Assembly (NCBI RefSeq): GCF_027286325.1
Contig: NZ_CP114588.1
Coordinates: forward strand, 2,133,317 to 2,197,316
Direction: 5' to 3'
DNA: 64,000 nt
Source of the DNA: Salinivibrio kushneri
Lineage (GTDB): Bacteria; Pseudomonadota; Gammaproteobacteria; Enterobacterales; Vibrionaceae
The position numbers were made by a program, and so were the translations under genes. The first letter of the stretch is position 1. Every line of letters starts with the position of its first letter. Positions 12,001-25,917 of the stretch are shown here, in pieces. The notes beneath the pieces were generated by a model. That model saw only the letters and a program-made list of their open reading frames with translations, did no database searches and was not told where the DNA came from.

Positions 12001-12796
12001 GTTGGCGATAGTCATTGAGTTTTCTCAGCTGAGTTTGCAACGCGTGAATATGCTGCTGGCATTGCGCCTGCTCTTGATGCAATTGCTGTTCTTCGTCATC
12101 CGTGAGTAATTGAATATCGCCCAACTGTTGGGTCAATTGATCCAGTGCGTGCTTTTCATCGCGGGCCCGCTCGTGTGCCATTTGCGACAGCCGGCTGTAT
12201 ATCTCAGTGCCTGTCATCCGTTCAAGCAAGGCGGCTCTATCATCAGCAGACGCTTTTAAGAACGCGGCAAAATCCCCTTGCGGCAGCATCACCGCACGGC
12301 GGAACTGTTCATAACTAAGCCCAACGAGACGCTCTATTTCGCTAAGGACTTCTTGCTTTTTCCCAGCGATACGCTGACCTGTTGCGAGGTTTTCCAGCCA
12401 ATGTTCACTCGCTTGTATGCGGCCATCCGCCTTGCCCCGCGCCCGGCGTACTGACCAATGTGCGCGCCAACGGCTGCCGTCATAGGCGACAAAATCAACC
12501 TCTGCGTATCCCTCGCCTTTACCACGCGATAAGATACTACGCACATCATTGGCTTTAACCCGAGTGGCCGGGTCGCCCAAGCCAATATCCGCATCATGCT
12601 TTTTATTGGACTGAAAGCGCGGGATCTTGTCGTAAAGCGCCAAGCAAATCGCATCCAAAAGCGTCGACTTTCCCGCGCCCGTTTTGCCTGTGATCGCAAA
12701 CAAGCCACTGTCACCCAGTGGTCCTTGTGAAAAGTCCAATGCAAACGGATGTTGAATGCTGGCCAAATTTTCGCCACGTAATGCCAGGATTTTCAT
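9029..12796 (-). CDS. sbcC: Exonuclease SbcCD, ATPase subunit SbcC
   Basis: A 1255-residue SMC-like protein. The Walker A loop (ITGKTGAGKSTLLDAI) is at residues 35-50. Two long glutamine-rich coiled coils flank a central zinc hook (DPCPLCGATEHPYLH, a CxxC motif). The C-terminus has the ABC signature LSGGESFLVSLSLALA and Walker B SLFIDEGFGTLDPDS. With SbcD it forms the bacterial Mre11-Rad50 complex, which cuts DNA hairpins and protein-blocked ends. It is somewhat longer than E. coli SbcC (1048), through the coiled coils. It starts 3 bp after the sbcD stop codon. Confidence 0.96.
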   Translation of the reverse strand: MKILALRGENLASIQHPFALDFSQGPLGDSGLFAITGKTGAGKSTLLDAICLALYDKIPRFQSNKKHDADIGLGDPATRVKANDVRSILSRGKGEGYAEVDFVAYDGSRWRAHWSVRRARGKADGRIQASEHWLENLATGQRIAGKKQEVLSEIERLVGLSYEQFRRAVMLPQGDFAAFLKASADDRAALLERMTGTEIYSRLSQMAHERARDEKHALDQLTQQLGDIQLLTDDEEQQLHQEQAQCQQHIHALQTQLRKLNDYRQQHTHFAQAQQGVETAQQALDEASAAKEGIAARREALDEIERVQAARDDWQAVQTSQWQRQALTLERHQLAREEREIAHAYEQEAERWRAANRALAEAEQHWADIEPKVRDAQQIDTQLSGIERQMHEQNVALNEQQQKYRHAHQSLVHAREQAEQQQRREAALEQEIARYGDFSHVAEHYQPVFDNLRQYLDCQDTLSALQEEYQARYRQQQHWQPQRDKLDKDIAQVDDSSAQLKAKRQALEPEALQANQDADQARYSKLHTQKQQQEAVLNEGKNWQYWQERCQHNQAELEKHQALFAESQTHLAHLKDTLTREQAQVEEAQNSLQQAMAVVELDDLRQTLHEGDPCPLCGATEHPYLHHAPAIEGMIAQQQARVDALQASYNQHNAEYYYWQKQHQQSQHACAELKEQGAVWQAERQQCEREVNAAIAELDDTIDVTRPLGDCLGEIESQAQKTYADYTACYQAMTERQQQLAHVQQMDTAIAELQHAREQLVARRHQLDQSLTECETRLKAIDEQWQQQHAQLTRVSQSLDQQLGAGQWLASLQQVGAAHYIRQMEQKIQAYQALQDEKAALAEHKQQRETELATLSQQCQSLSEDIQARQAQLVVLAQEHQQQSVARQALIPQSDLEALEREYKAAIDGQRAQRDHAEQAYTQASEKRAGVQARQQTLDTQQREADQRYRASVRRWIQWQPELGVHQYDLINALSYSEAWRANERQAISDVEARYQEAKTRIDERQQQLSHCQQTMADTKAWIVAQQLAEDEASLSAQQASWQQALEENEQRLFTLRHQLTESEKAKQQAGSLTEKIEAQRHQTEQWLKLADLIGSASGAKFRNLAQSLTLSQLVDIANEHLASLSPRYALQTVPDSLLALQVVDHDMGDEVRSVESLSGGESFLVSLSLALALASLAADTRQLGSLFIDEGFGTLDPDSLEMALACLDTLQADGRQIGVISHVNTLVERIGAQVRVDSQGGGASRVLVTQQGVG

Positions 12797-12799
12797 CGT

Positions 12800-14041
12800 T
12801 TATTGATCCTCGTCCTGTTCCAGTTGCTCCAATAACTGAGAAAACGTTGCTGATAACGCCGTATCAGGTTCACCTTGATACTTTTGCTGCCAACCATGGC
12901 GAAGCACCTGATAGGGTTCGACCTCCGAGAGACGTTGCTGTCGAAAGCCACTTGTTTGTGGTTGCTCTCGATAATGCGGTGTGATTTTGGCAAGCCGCAC
13001 AGGCTTATCATCTAAGGCCGCTAGAATTTTTTCCCTGAGCATCGGCTGAGGTTTATCTAGCAAAACAGGGACATCAAGCAAAGGCTGCTGCGACAGCGGT
13101 AAAGGCTCAAGCGTTAGTCCCGCCAGTGCGTCGAGTACCGTCTCCAACGGTGAGGGCTGTTCCGGAACCCGCCATAAATCAACGGCACGCGGCACATAAT
13201 GTGGGATCACGCTTTGTAGCTGATTGTCTTCAAACGTCACAGCGAGTACTTGGTGCCGATAGTGACGCTCTGATAGCGATAGCGGAATAGGCGAGCCGCA
13301 GTAACGGATCCGGGTTTGTTTCGCCACTTGCTGGGCTAAGTGCAAATGCCCAAGCGCGACATAAGCAATATCCTCACTGAAAATATCCGCCGGCAGCGCA
13401 TGCTGATTGCCTCCCAAAATGCGTCGCTCTGACATCTCTGACAACTCACCACTGGCCATATACACATGGCCCATTGCTATCAAGGCCTGATCAGCGCGCG
13501 CATTCTCTCGCCCAGCTGTCTCGGTTTGCTGATAAATAGCTCGCACTCCCTCAATAAGCCGATCGTCATTTTCATCGAGCCCTTCTGTACGTAGATCACC
13601 ACTTCGCAAAAAAGGCACAGCCAATACCCAAGCCGCGACCTCGCCTGACTTATCGGTAATTGGCACGCGCATACGTTCTGTATCTAAATCGCCATCTCCA
13701 TCTCTCGCGATGGCGCCAATTAAGTGTAAATCAAAGGCTTTCAGTAGCTCGTGTGGGGCGTCGAGTTTGCTAGGTGAGTCATGGTTCCCGCCGGTGATCA
13801 CCACATTTAAGTGTGGCAGTGCTTTGGCAATATCAGCCAAAAAACGATACAGCATTCGCCAAGCGCTGGCGGGCGGATTGGCGCTGTCAAACACATCTCC
13901 CGCCACCAATAAGGCATCGGCTTGCTCATCGATGAGGCATTGTTTGAGCCAATCGAGAAAGACTTGATGTTCATATTGGCGGTCATAACCATGCAGCTGA
14001 TGACCAAGGTGCCAATCGGAGGTATGAATGATTTTTAACAC
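12800..14041 (-). CDS. sbcD: Exonuclease SbcCD, nuclease subunit SbcD
   Basis: A metallophosphoesterase of the Mre11 family. Metal-binding motifs are visible in order: HTSDWHLGH, VAGDVFDS, GGNHDSPSK, MGHVYM and ALGHLHLAQ. The frame is open for 51 more codons upstream. I chose the GTG at 14041 because (M)LKIIHTSDWHLG is the canonical N-terminus and the resulting 413 residues match the family (about 400). No strong ribosome binding site is visible there. It is translationally coupled to sbcC downstream and transcribed divergently from rdgC. Confidence 0.92.
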   Translation of the reverse strand: MLKIIHTSDWHLGHQLHGYDRQYEHQVFLDWLKQCLIDEQADALLVAGDVFDSANPPASAWRMLYRFLADIAKALPHLNVVITGGNHDSPSKLDAPHELLKAFDLHLIGAIARDGDGDLDTERMRVPITDKSGEVAAWVLAVPFLRSGDLRTEGLDENDDRLIEGVRAIYQQTETAGRENARADQALIAMGHVYMASGELSEMSERRILGGNQHALPADIFSEDIAYVALGHLHLAQQVAKQTRIRYCGSPIPLSLSERHYRHQVLAVTFEDNQLQSVIPHYVPRAVDLWRVPEQPSPLETVLDALAGLTLEPLPLSQQPLLDVPVLLDKPQPMLREKILAALDDKPVRLAKITPHYREQPQTSGFRQQRLSEVEPYQVLRHGWQQKYQGEPDTALSATFSQLLEQLEQDEDQ

Positions 14042-14192
14042 GACTGAGGCAATCCATTCGTTGAGGAAATTGGGCAAGTTCGTCTCGCTGAAGTCGCGAG
14101 CAGGATTAAATTCTACGCTAATTGCAGCGACATTCGAGAGTGAATGCAATACCATGTTGCCTTTCTCACAACAGGATGGATAAAGCCTCACC

Positions 14193-15104
14193 ATGATTTG
14201 GTTTAAGAATTTACTCGTCTATCGTCTTACCCGTGATATTCCTCTCGATCCAACCCAATTGGAAAGCCAGCTCAAGGAGTTCGACTTTACCCCTTGTGGC
14301 AGCCAGGACATGCAAAAATTTGGTTGGGACAATGCACTGGGTAAGCACGGTGATATGCTCACGCATGTCAGCGGCAACAATATCCTGATCCGCGCTCGCA
14401 AAGAAGAAAAGCTGCTCCCCGCCTCGGTGATCAAAGACGCCCTGGAAGAGAAAGTCGACGCCATGGAGCAAGCCCAAGGGCAACGCCTGAAAAAGCGCGA
14501 GAAAGATAGCCTAAAAGACGATGTAGTCATGGAGCTCTTGCCGCGTGCTTTTACCCGCCAAAGCCAAATGTGTGCCTTGATCATGGCCGATAAAGGCCTG
14601 GTATTAGTGGATGCAGCCAGCATCAAAAAAGGCGAAGAGTTGCTCGCGCTATTACGAAAATCCATCGGCAGCTTACCTGTTGTCCCTGTAGAAACCGAGA
14701 CCCCCGCAGAGCACGCGATGACCGAATGGGTGAAGCAAGGCCAAGCGCCGCAAGGCTTCCACCTCGGTGATGAGGCAGAACTTAAAGCGCTGCTGGAAGA
14801 AGGTGGGGTGATAAAATGCAAACAGCAAGATCTTACCAGTGACGAAATTCAGGCGCATCTGGAGGCAGACAAACAAGTCACCAAGTTATCTATGGACTGG
14901 CAAGAGCAAATTGACTTTGTATTAGGCGATGATTTGAGCCTGAAGCGACTGAAGTTTTCTGAAGAGATCCGCGATCAAAACGCGGACATCGACCGAGAAG
15001 ATGTTGCCGCCCGCCTTGATGCCGATTTATCGCTGATGTGCGGTGAGCTCGACACGTTATTAGAAGGCTTATTCACGGCCTTAGGTGGTTTAAAAACCGA
15101 CTAA
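14193..15104 (+). CDS. rdgC: Recombination-associated protein RdgC
   Basis: A 303-residue protein with the typical RdgC start [18 protein letters not shown] and the conserved segments [17 protein letters not shown] and [10 protein letters not shown]. RdgC forms ring-shaped dimers on double-stranded DNA and modulates RecA. E. coli RdgC has 303 residues, the same length. It is monocistronic, divergent from sbcDC, and its promoter must lie in the roughly 150 bp upstream, which overlap the N-terminal part of the extended sbcD frame. I see no LexA box there. Confidence 0.96.
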   Translation: MIWFKNLLVYRLTRDIPLDPTQLESQLKEFDFTPCGSQDMQKFGWDNALGKHGDMLTHVSGNNILIRARKEEKLLPASVIKDALEEKVDAMEQAQGQRLKKREKDSLKDDVVMELLPRAFTRQSQMCALIMADKGLVLVDAASIKKGEELLALLRKSIGSLPVVPVETETPAEHAMTEWVKQGQAPQGFHLGDEAELKALLEEGGVIKCKQQDLTSDEIQAHLEADKQVTKLSMDWQEQIDFVLGDDLSLKRLKFSEEIRDQNADIDREDVAARLDADLSLMCGELDTLLEGLFTALGGLKTD

Positions 15105-15227
15105 CTAATCCCTACAAAGATTAGGTAAATTCGGCTGGTAGTGTGGGCAATGTCACAGTAAAATGGCGCCCACACTCACCTTCACAACGAAGGTGCCTGA
15201 CTTATACTCAGACTCAAGCTTGGAATT

Positions 15228-16830
<1,603 letters not shown>

Positions 16831-16836
16831 GCCATT

Positions 16837-16861
16837 AAAAGCGCCGCAAGGCGCTTTTTTT
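16837..16861 (+). terminator. Intrinsic terminator of trhP-yfhL
   Basis: AAAGCGCC-GCAA-GGCGCTTT forms a strong stem followed by a T-run, 7 bp after the yfhL stop codon. Confidence 0.9.
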
Positions 16862-17100
16862 ATGTCTTTTTATTCTCCAGCAATAACCCTAACACTAAAC
16901 GTTTAATGGTCAGGCATGAGAGTGCAGAGTGAAAACTTGCGTTTAGACTCCCAGACTGACACATATGGCAGTTTATGCATTCATAAAGCTATGTCTAGGC
17001 ATGCGTTAGTAAAAACGTATAGTGAGGAAAGAGAGCGAAGCACTCCACGCCGTGCAATTCTCAAACATGAATAAGCTCTTGAATTAAGGGCGCTTTAAAT
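16862..17100. other. Non-coding stretch between yfhL and the rRNA operon
   Basis: I see no convincing gene, tRNA or promoter in these 239 bp. The sequence becomes repeat-related only from 17101 onward. Confidence 0.5.
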
Positions 17101-17147
17101 GCAAAAAACCCCAGCTTTTCAGCTAGGGTTTTTAAGTAGTGGCGGAG
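17101..17147 (-). repeat. Duplicated rrn terminator plus 3' tail of tRNA-Asp (copy 1)
   Basis: These 47 bp are identical to 17259-17305, which hold the rrn terminator and the last bases of tRNA-Asp. After base 17147 (…GGCGGAG) the sequence diverges into a 111-bp GC-rich segment (17148-17258) that is not a functional tRNA. It looks like a leftover from recombination between rRNA operons or loss of another 3' tRNA gene. Confidence 0.85.
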
Positions 17148-17260
17148 GGCCGGGGTTGCGGACAATGGGCAGGCCACCCTGCGGGACTCAACGCGCACTG
17201 TAAGGCAGGGCTGGCCATCTAGCCGCGGCCAAGACGTCAGGCTTAGGGGAACTTAAACGC

Positions 17261-17293
17261 AAAAAACCCCAGCTTTTCAGCTAGGGTTTTTAA
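17261..17293 (-). terminator. Intrinsic terminator of the rRNA operon
   Basis: On the minus strand the stem CCCTAGCTGAAAAGCTGGGG is followed by a T-run just after tRNA-Asp. An exact second copy is at 17103-17135. Confidence 0.9.
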
Positions 17294-17297
17294 GTAG

Positions 17298-17374
17298 TGG
17301 CGGAGTGGACGGGACTCGAACCCGCGACCCCCGGCGTGACAGGCCGGTATTCTAACCAACTGAACTACCACTCC
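17298..17374 (-). tRNA. tRNA-Asp (GTC)
   Basis: A 77-nt tRNA including the encoded CCA. The acceptor GGAGTGG pairs with CCACTCC, the anticodon loop is CTGTCAC with GTC, and the T-arm contains GGTTCGAGTCC. It is the distal tRNA of the rRNA operon, after 5S. Confidence 0.97.
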
Positions 17375-17447
17375 GCACCAATTCTGTCTCATCAAAGTCT
17401 TACATCTATCTGCTTTGATGATTAAATTGCGTTCTATGCGCAGAGAG

Positions 17448-17503
17448 TTTTGAAGCGATACGCGCAGTGTATGCCAATACATGAGCATCGCAGCTATCAA
17501 AAA
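17448..17503 (-). repeat. rrn spacer hairpin repeat, copy in the 5S-tRNA-Asp spacer
   Basis: This spacer segment is about 85% identical to 21155-21211 in the tRNA-Ile/tRNA-Ala spacer. Its core is a perfect 5-bp stem TGTAT-GCCA-ATACA at 17468-17481. The other copy has TGTGC-GCTA-GCACA at the same place, so stem bases change in pairs. It is probably an RNA processing or spacing element in the precursor transcript. Confidence 0.7.
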
Positions 17504-17534
17504 TCGCAAGCAATAGGCGCAATTTATAATCAAA

Positions 17535-17652
17535 GCCTGGCGATGTCCTACTCTCACATGGGGAGACCCCACACTACCATCGGCGCTGCTTCGTTTCACT
17601 ACTGAGTTCGGCATGGAGTCAGGTGGGTCCAAAGCGCTATGGTCGCCAAGCA
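17535..17652 (-). rRNA. rrf: 5S ribosomal RNA
   Basis: About 118 nt with the conserved minus-strand segments GGCGACCATAGCGC at the 5' end, CCGAACTCAGTAGTGAAACG, and GAGAGTAGGACATCGCC at the 3' end. Ends are estimated from E. coli and may be off by a few bases. Confidence 0.95.
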
Positions 17653-17814
17653 AAATTTTGTCTGGAACAAAATTTAACGCGCTTCAGTGCGGCCCGTCAG
17701 GGTCAAATACAAGGATGTATTTGATAAATTCGTTCCTAAATCTAGAAAGCTGTTTGTTCTCGCCACAATCAACTGGCTTATTTTAAGTCCAACCCAAAAC
17801 CTCTTGGGTGTTGT

Positions 17815-20701
<2,887 letters not shown>

Positions 20702-20943
20702 ATACAACCCCAAGAGGTTTTTTTTTTGCGCGAGATTGTCTAAAAAAGAAATCTGCGTCGCAAAACCACTGAGTGTTGAATCATCAACCAATTAAGGTTT
20801 TGTTTTTGCCGGACTCAAAATAGAGACTTTGCTTATCAAATAAGACAAAGCCCAAGCACACTTGATTGTGTGAGTGACATTACATGTCACTGATTGAGAA
20901 CTTTACTGTCATTCTTTAAGAATGACTTGTCAGCTTTCCAGAT

Positions 20944-20955
20944 TGTTAAAGAGCA
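20944..20955 (-). promoter_or_regulatory. boxA antitermination element in the 16S-23S spacer
   Basis: The minus strand reads TGCTCTTTAACA, the Nus-factor boxA consensus. It lies between tRNA-Ala and 23S, where a second boxA is normally found in gammaproteobacterial rRNA operons. Confidence 0.8.
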
Positions 20956-21021
20956 TGTAAATCTATCAATACGATAAACCACTTTTTAAAGACACTTATC
21001 ATCATAAATGCGCTTAAAAAG

Positions 21022-21097
21022 TGGTGGAGCTAAGCAGGATCGAACTGCTGACCTCCTGCGTGCAAGGCAGGCGCTCTCCCAGCTGAGCTATAGCCCC
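21022..21097 (-). tRNA. tRNA-Ala (TGC)
   Basis: A 76-nt tRNA in the 16S-23S spacer. It begins GGGGCTATAGCTCAGCTGGG, has the anticodon loop CTTGCACG with TGC, and ends GCTCCACCA with encoded CCA. Confidence 0.97.
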
Positions 21098-21154
21098 ATC
21101 ATAATTCCTTAGACAGACTTCTTCGAAGAAGCCACTTCGCTTAACCAAGTCAGA

Positions 21155-21211
21155 TTTGAAGTGAGACGCGCAGTGTGCGCTAGCACATGAGCATCGCAGC
21201 TATCAAAGATG
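21155..21211 (-). repeat. rrn spacer hairpin repeat, copy in the tRNA-Ile/tRNA-Ala spacer
   Basis: This is the second copy of the element at 17448-17503. The core stem is TGTGC-GCTA-GCACA (21174-21187). The flanks ATGAGCATCGCAGCTATCAA and ACGCGCAG are shared almost exactly. Confidence 0.7.
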
Positions 21212-21229
21212 ACGCAGGATAAGTAGAAG

Positions 21230-21306
<77 letters not shown>

Positions 21307-21397
21307 ATCTAAGGTACGAGCCTTTTACTAAGGCATTCGTATCTCTTTGACTTTCAACCTATACAATCTGTGTGAACACTCGCAAAAATAGCGTCAG

Positions 21398-22952
<1,555 letters not shown>

Positions 22953-23184
22953 AAGTTTTGGTGTTTGCTTTCCTATAAAGGAAAGACAAACGGCTCGATA
23001 AATACTGTTTTGTTCGTCTCTTACGAGACAAACGAATTGACTGTTCTCTTGTTGGCATCCACTTTTAAAAAAGTGAAATCAAAACAGCTCAAGGCTGCAC
23101 CAACATGAATTGGTCACTCAGTTCATCGAATAAATCTTTTTGTCTATTCTCAACGAGTGCCCACACAGATTGCATAGGTCAAAT

Positions 23185-23195
23185 TGTTAAAGAGC
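23185..23195 (-). promoter_or_regulatory. boxA in the rRNA leader
   Basis: The minus strand reads GCTCTTTAACA, followed by ATTTGACC, about 230 bp upstream of 16S. It is the leader boxA that recruits Nus factors for antitermination. Confidence 0.75.
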
Positions 23196-23311
23196 GCCGC
23201 CCAATCTTGAGCGGGAGTGGCATTTTACGCCACTTTGGCATCGAGTCAAGCGTTTTGTTTGCTTGGCTGTTTTTCCGTTGTTGGCGCGGCTTGCCGTGCC
23301 AACGAGAGCGC

Positions 23312-23339
23312 ATTATAGAGAGGTAATTTTGGGACGCAA
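23312..23339 (-). promoter_or_regulatory. rRNA operon promoter
   Basis: On the minus strand a -35 TTGCGT (23334-23339) is separated by 16 bp from a perfect -10 TATAAT (23312-23317), followed by a GC-rich discriminator GCGCTC typical of stringently controlled rRNA promoters. The sequence just upstream is A/T-tract rich, as an UP element would be. The pilin operon ends only about 75 bp upstream in the same direction. Confidence 0.8.
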
Positions 23340-23412
23340 GGGGTTTTTAAGAAAAACGCTTCAAGCGAACAAAAAGCCACCACTGCACGTTTACCGTCCG
23401 TGGGAAAGTGCT

Positions 23413-23844
23413 TTAATTAAGCCCGTTTTGTCGCCGCACCCCAGTAAAATAAAAAGCCAACGTTTGTTGCTGCCCATGTGTGGTTCGCCAGCGTACAGAA
23501 AGTGTTAGCGTTTTGGCATAGACCTCGCTATCGGCCATCAATATGTTTTGCTCATTAGCAACCACCAGCTCATAGTTCGAATCCTCGGTGGTAATTAAAC
23601 ACTCAGAGAGGTTATCTAACCTGATGGGCTCGCTGTTACTTGTTGAACATGGCGTATCAGTATTCATCAGTCGCCAGTGAGAGAGTTGGTCGTTAGCTAA
23701 ATACATGGCCCCTTTAGCGAGACGCGCATCACGCTGCTGAGTCTGAATATCCGTTGCCAGCCGAGACACACCAGCGCCAGTAATAGAAACCAGCACAAGA
23801 GCCAGTAAGATCTCGATGAATGAGAAGCCTCGCGCTTGTAACAT
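23413..23844 (-). CDS. pilV: Minor type IV pilin, PilV-like
   Basis: A 143-residue prepilin-like protein. The start MLQARGFSFIEILLALVLVS has the prepilin peptidase site G|FSFIE, with glutamate at mature position 5 and a hydrophobic helix after it. I chose ATG 23844 because GAGAGGGG sits just upstream and it gives the usual short charged leader; an ATG 33 bp further upstream is possible. Minor pilins such as PilV prime pilus assembly at the inner membrane. It is the last gene of a pilin operon (fimT-pilW-pilX-pilV). Two cysteines in the globular domain may form a disulfide. Confidence 0.8.
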   Translation of the reverse strand: MLQARGFSFIEILLALVLVSITGAGVSRLATDIQTQQRDARLAKGAMYLANDQLSHWRLMNTDTPCSTSNSEPIRLDNLSECLITTEDSNYELVVANEQNILMADSEVYAKTLTLSVRWRTTHGQQQTLAFYFTGVRRQNGLN

Positions 23845-23845
23845 A

Positions 23846-25270
23846 CTACCCCTCTCCATGAGGCGGTTTGATGTCATGGTAGCTATTGTAAAGCGGCCTG
23901 AGCAGCCCTAGGCCTTCAAAGCTATCTCGTACATGATTACCGTTGTAGTTTGGCTTAAATGAACCATTAACCACTATATGTCCACCCGGTATATCGACAA
24001 TAAATCCCCCATGGGTTTGAAAGCTACCGTGGAACCAAAAGGGCGTTCTCCTCGCTTGCGTTGGATTTTCTGAGTGTTTCACAATTAACGTACATAGCTC
24101 GTTAAGGTTGATATTACTATGAACGCAACTTAATTCTCCTTGCTGAGTGGCTTCCATTCCCCATTGATGCGCAAAGTCATCGGCAGAGAGCGTCGGATTA
24201 AACTGAAACACCACGCCATTAAATTGAGATAGGGCTCCGCGAAGTGCGAGGATTCCGTCTTGCACTACCAGCAAAATTGGCTTTTGGTTGTTGAACCTGG
24301 CCTGCGTCTCTATCGCTGCGTTTTCACTGTCATCTGAATATACTCGGCTCAAATCGCACGGCCCATCTATCCAGATTTTAGCGTGTGCTTGCTCAGTAAC
24401 ATTCATGGCATTCAATAAGGTCTCATAACATAACGACGGATCATGATGGGTATTAACAACAATACCGCCTTGTCGCTCAAATTGATCTCTGACTGTTTTC
24501 CACTGCGCGCGAGGGACACCAAAGTAATCTTTGAATAAGTCCATATTCTCAACATTGGTCTGCACATCTTTTTTTAGTCGCGCGCCAGTTTCATCGCGAC
24601 TATCTGCGACTGTGTAGTCGCTAACCTTCGTTTTATATTCGGGGGCGCATTCATCGCCCCCACCTAAGCTAACGGTAAATCCGTTTGGGCTATCCGGCTC
24701 TTCACTCTCTGGCGGACTCTCATCCGGCATTCGCGGACGAATCATGACATCACCCCCGGCTATAATTGAATGACACTCATAGAGGCCATCCTTTCGCTTT
24801 TTTCCCTTTGCCGGTCGCCATATATTGCCACCGTAAAACGCGGCAGATCCTGAGGTGACAAACGAGCTTGCTCGTCCCCCTGAAGCACCCGCAAGTGTCA
24901 CCCCCACTTGCTGTTGTGCATGAGTGGCATAAAGGTGCCAGAGTGCGCCTTCACTATCTTGCCAAGGTTCCAACCATAATTGACTCCCTGCAATATGTTG
25001 ACAAGATGAGAGTTGCTCTATCCCCGCTGCTGCATCGCCTTTCGATAAGTGAATTCCATCATGTTCAATCTTAGCCACCGCGCAATCTAGAGCCGCCCAC
25101 GCTCTGGAAAGGGATTGTTCAGTCGTGATTTTTGCCTGTGTTTGTTGGATATCATTGACTGTCCGTCGACCGACACCTAATACAATAAGAAGTGCAATCA
25201 GCGCGATGCTGGCGACCACCGCGAGGGTCGCTATACCTTGGTCACGCGTGCATTTTGCGACGTAATTCAT
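23846..25270 (-). CDS. PilX-like minor pilin operon protein with large C-terminal domain
   Basis: A 474-residue protein in the position of pilX. The N-terminus, with a hydrophobic helix at residues 13-35 (GIATLAVVASIALIALLIVL) after a short charged segment, resembles PilX-type pseudopilins, which lack the classical G|F site. The remaining 430 residues are far larger than a normal PilX (about 150-200). They include an acidic proline-rich linker (PDESPPESEEPDSP near residue 185) and several cysteines, and I assign them no family. ATG 25270 overlaps the pilW stop by 4 bp, indicating coupling. It may be a surface-exposed pilus-tip protein; that is inference. Confidence 0.65.
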   Translation of the reverse strand: MNYVAKCTRDQGIATLAVVASIALIALLIVLGVGRRTVNDIQQTQAKITTEQSLSRAWAALDCAVAKIEHDGIHLSKGDAAAGIEQLSSCQHIAGSQLWLEPWQDSEGALWHLYATHAQQQVGVTLAGASGGRASSFVTSGSAAFYGGNIWRPAKGKKRKDGLYECHSIIAGGDVMIRPRMPDESPPESEEPDSPNGFTVSLGGGDECAPEYKTKVSDYTVADSRDETGARLKKDVQTNVENMDLFKDYFGVPRAQWKTVRDQFERQGGIVVNTHHDPSLCYETLLNAMNVTEQAHAKIWIDGPCDLSRVYSDDSENAAIETQARFNNQKPILLVVQDGILALRGALSQFNGVVFQFNPTLSADDFAHQWGMEATQQGELSCVHSNINLNELCTLIVKHSENPTQARRTPFWFHGSFQTHGGFIVDIPGGHIVVNGSFKPNYNGNHVRDSFEGLGLLRPLYNSYHDIKPPHGEG

Positions 25271-25917
25271 GATGAGGCCACCGTATTAGCTAAAACCAAT
25301 GTTCGCGACACGTCTTTACGCAGGCCAGGTTGGCGTGTTAGCGAGGCGGAAACCTTGATAGTCAGTGAGGTAATGCGTCGCCCATTTTCCGTGCGCACCT
25401 CATTACGGGTAAAAGATAAATGCGAGATCTTCAATGCACGAGAAGAAATATCTCGCCAATAACCTGACTCACACGACCAGTTCGCCGTGTCTCGGTGATT
25501 TTCATAGACCTCTATGGCATGGTCTTCTGTGTCTAGTCGAAAGCCTTTGGCGTCATCTTTACCCACGGTATTCGTTGGATGGGTGCTGTCTTGTTGATAA
25601 GCAAAGCGAAGGCACTGCCCTTGACGCTGCGAGGGGGTTTCATCAATCAGTAAAAGGTGAAGATCATGACCATTGTCAAAGAGGTAGGGCGACGCGCCAC
25701 CACACTGGTAGCACAATCCGGCTCGGCGTATCTCAGTTTCCATCATCGTTAATAAGCGGCTGACTTCGAGCGATAAGCGCGTCTTGGCATCTATTCGGGC
25801 TTGCATCGTGGTCGCCGAAGTCATCACAGAGAGTGCTGTGATTGAAACCAAAACACTCACCGACAAGCCGACTAAAAGCTCAACTAATGAGTAACCTGTG
25901 GACTTAGCTACACGCAC
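25267..25917 (-). CDS. pilW: Minor type IV pilin, PilW-like
   Basis: A pseudopilin with the processing site TG|YSLVELLVGLSVSVL, glutamate at mature position 5, and a globular domain containing a CYQCGG motif. The start is uncertain. GTG 25917 gives the leader MRVAKSTG with a GGAG 11 nt upstream; GTG 25929 is also possible. Either start overlaps the end of fimT. It is expected to act with the other minor pilins in type IV pilus initiation. The overlaps at both ends show that the whole set is one transcription unit. Confidence 0.78.
   Translation of the reverse strand: MRVAKSTGYSLVELLVGLSVSVLVSITALSVMTSATTMQARIDAKTRLSLEVSRLLTMMETEIRRAGLCYQCGGASPYLFDNGHDLHLLLIDETPSQRQGQCLRFAYQQDSTHPTNTVGKDDAKGFRLDTEDHAIEVYENHRDTANWSCESGYWRDISSRALKISHLSFTRNEVRTENGRRITSLTIKVSASLTRQPGLRKDVSRTLVLANTVASS

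Noticed and set aside
9755..12109. Plus-strand frames of 100-190 residues opposite sbcC
   Set aside because: They are antisense to a fully supported gene with strong codon bias; no start signals or family motifs.
14042..14192. LexA box between sbcD and rdgC
   Set aside because: I found no CTG-N10-CAG with supporting flanks in this interval.
17243..17653. Open frames crossing the tRNA-Asp and 5S genes and many in the 16S/23S region
   Set aside because: These are frames on rRNA and tRNA genes without coding character; the RNA genes explain the sequence.
23846..25270. Unrelated secreted protein rather than a pilus component
   Set aside because: The 4-bp overlap with pilW and 2-bp distance to pilV, and the N-terminal helix, make membership in the pilin operon more likely.
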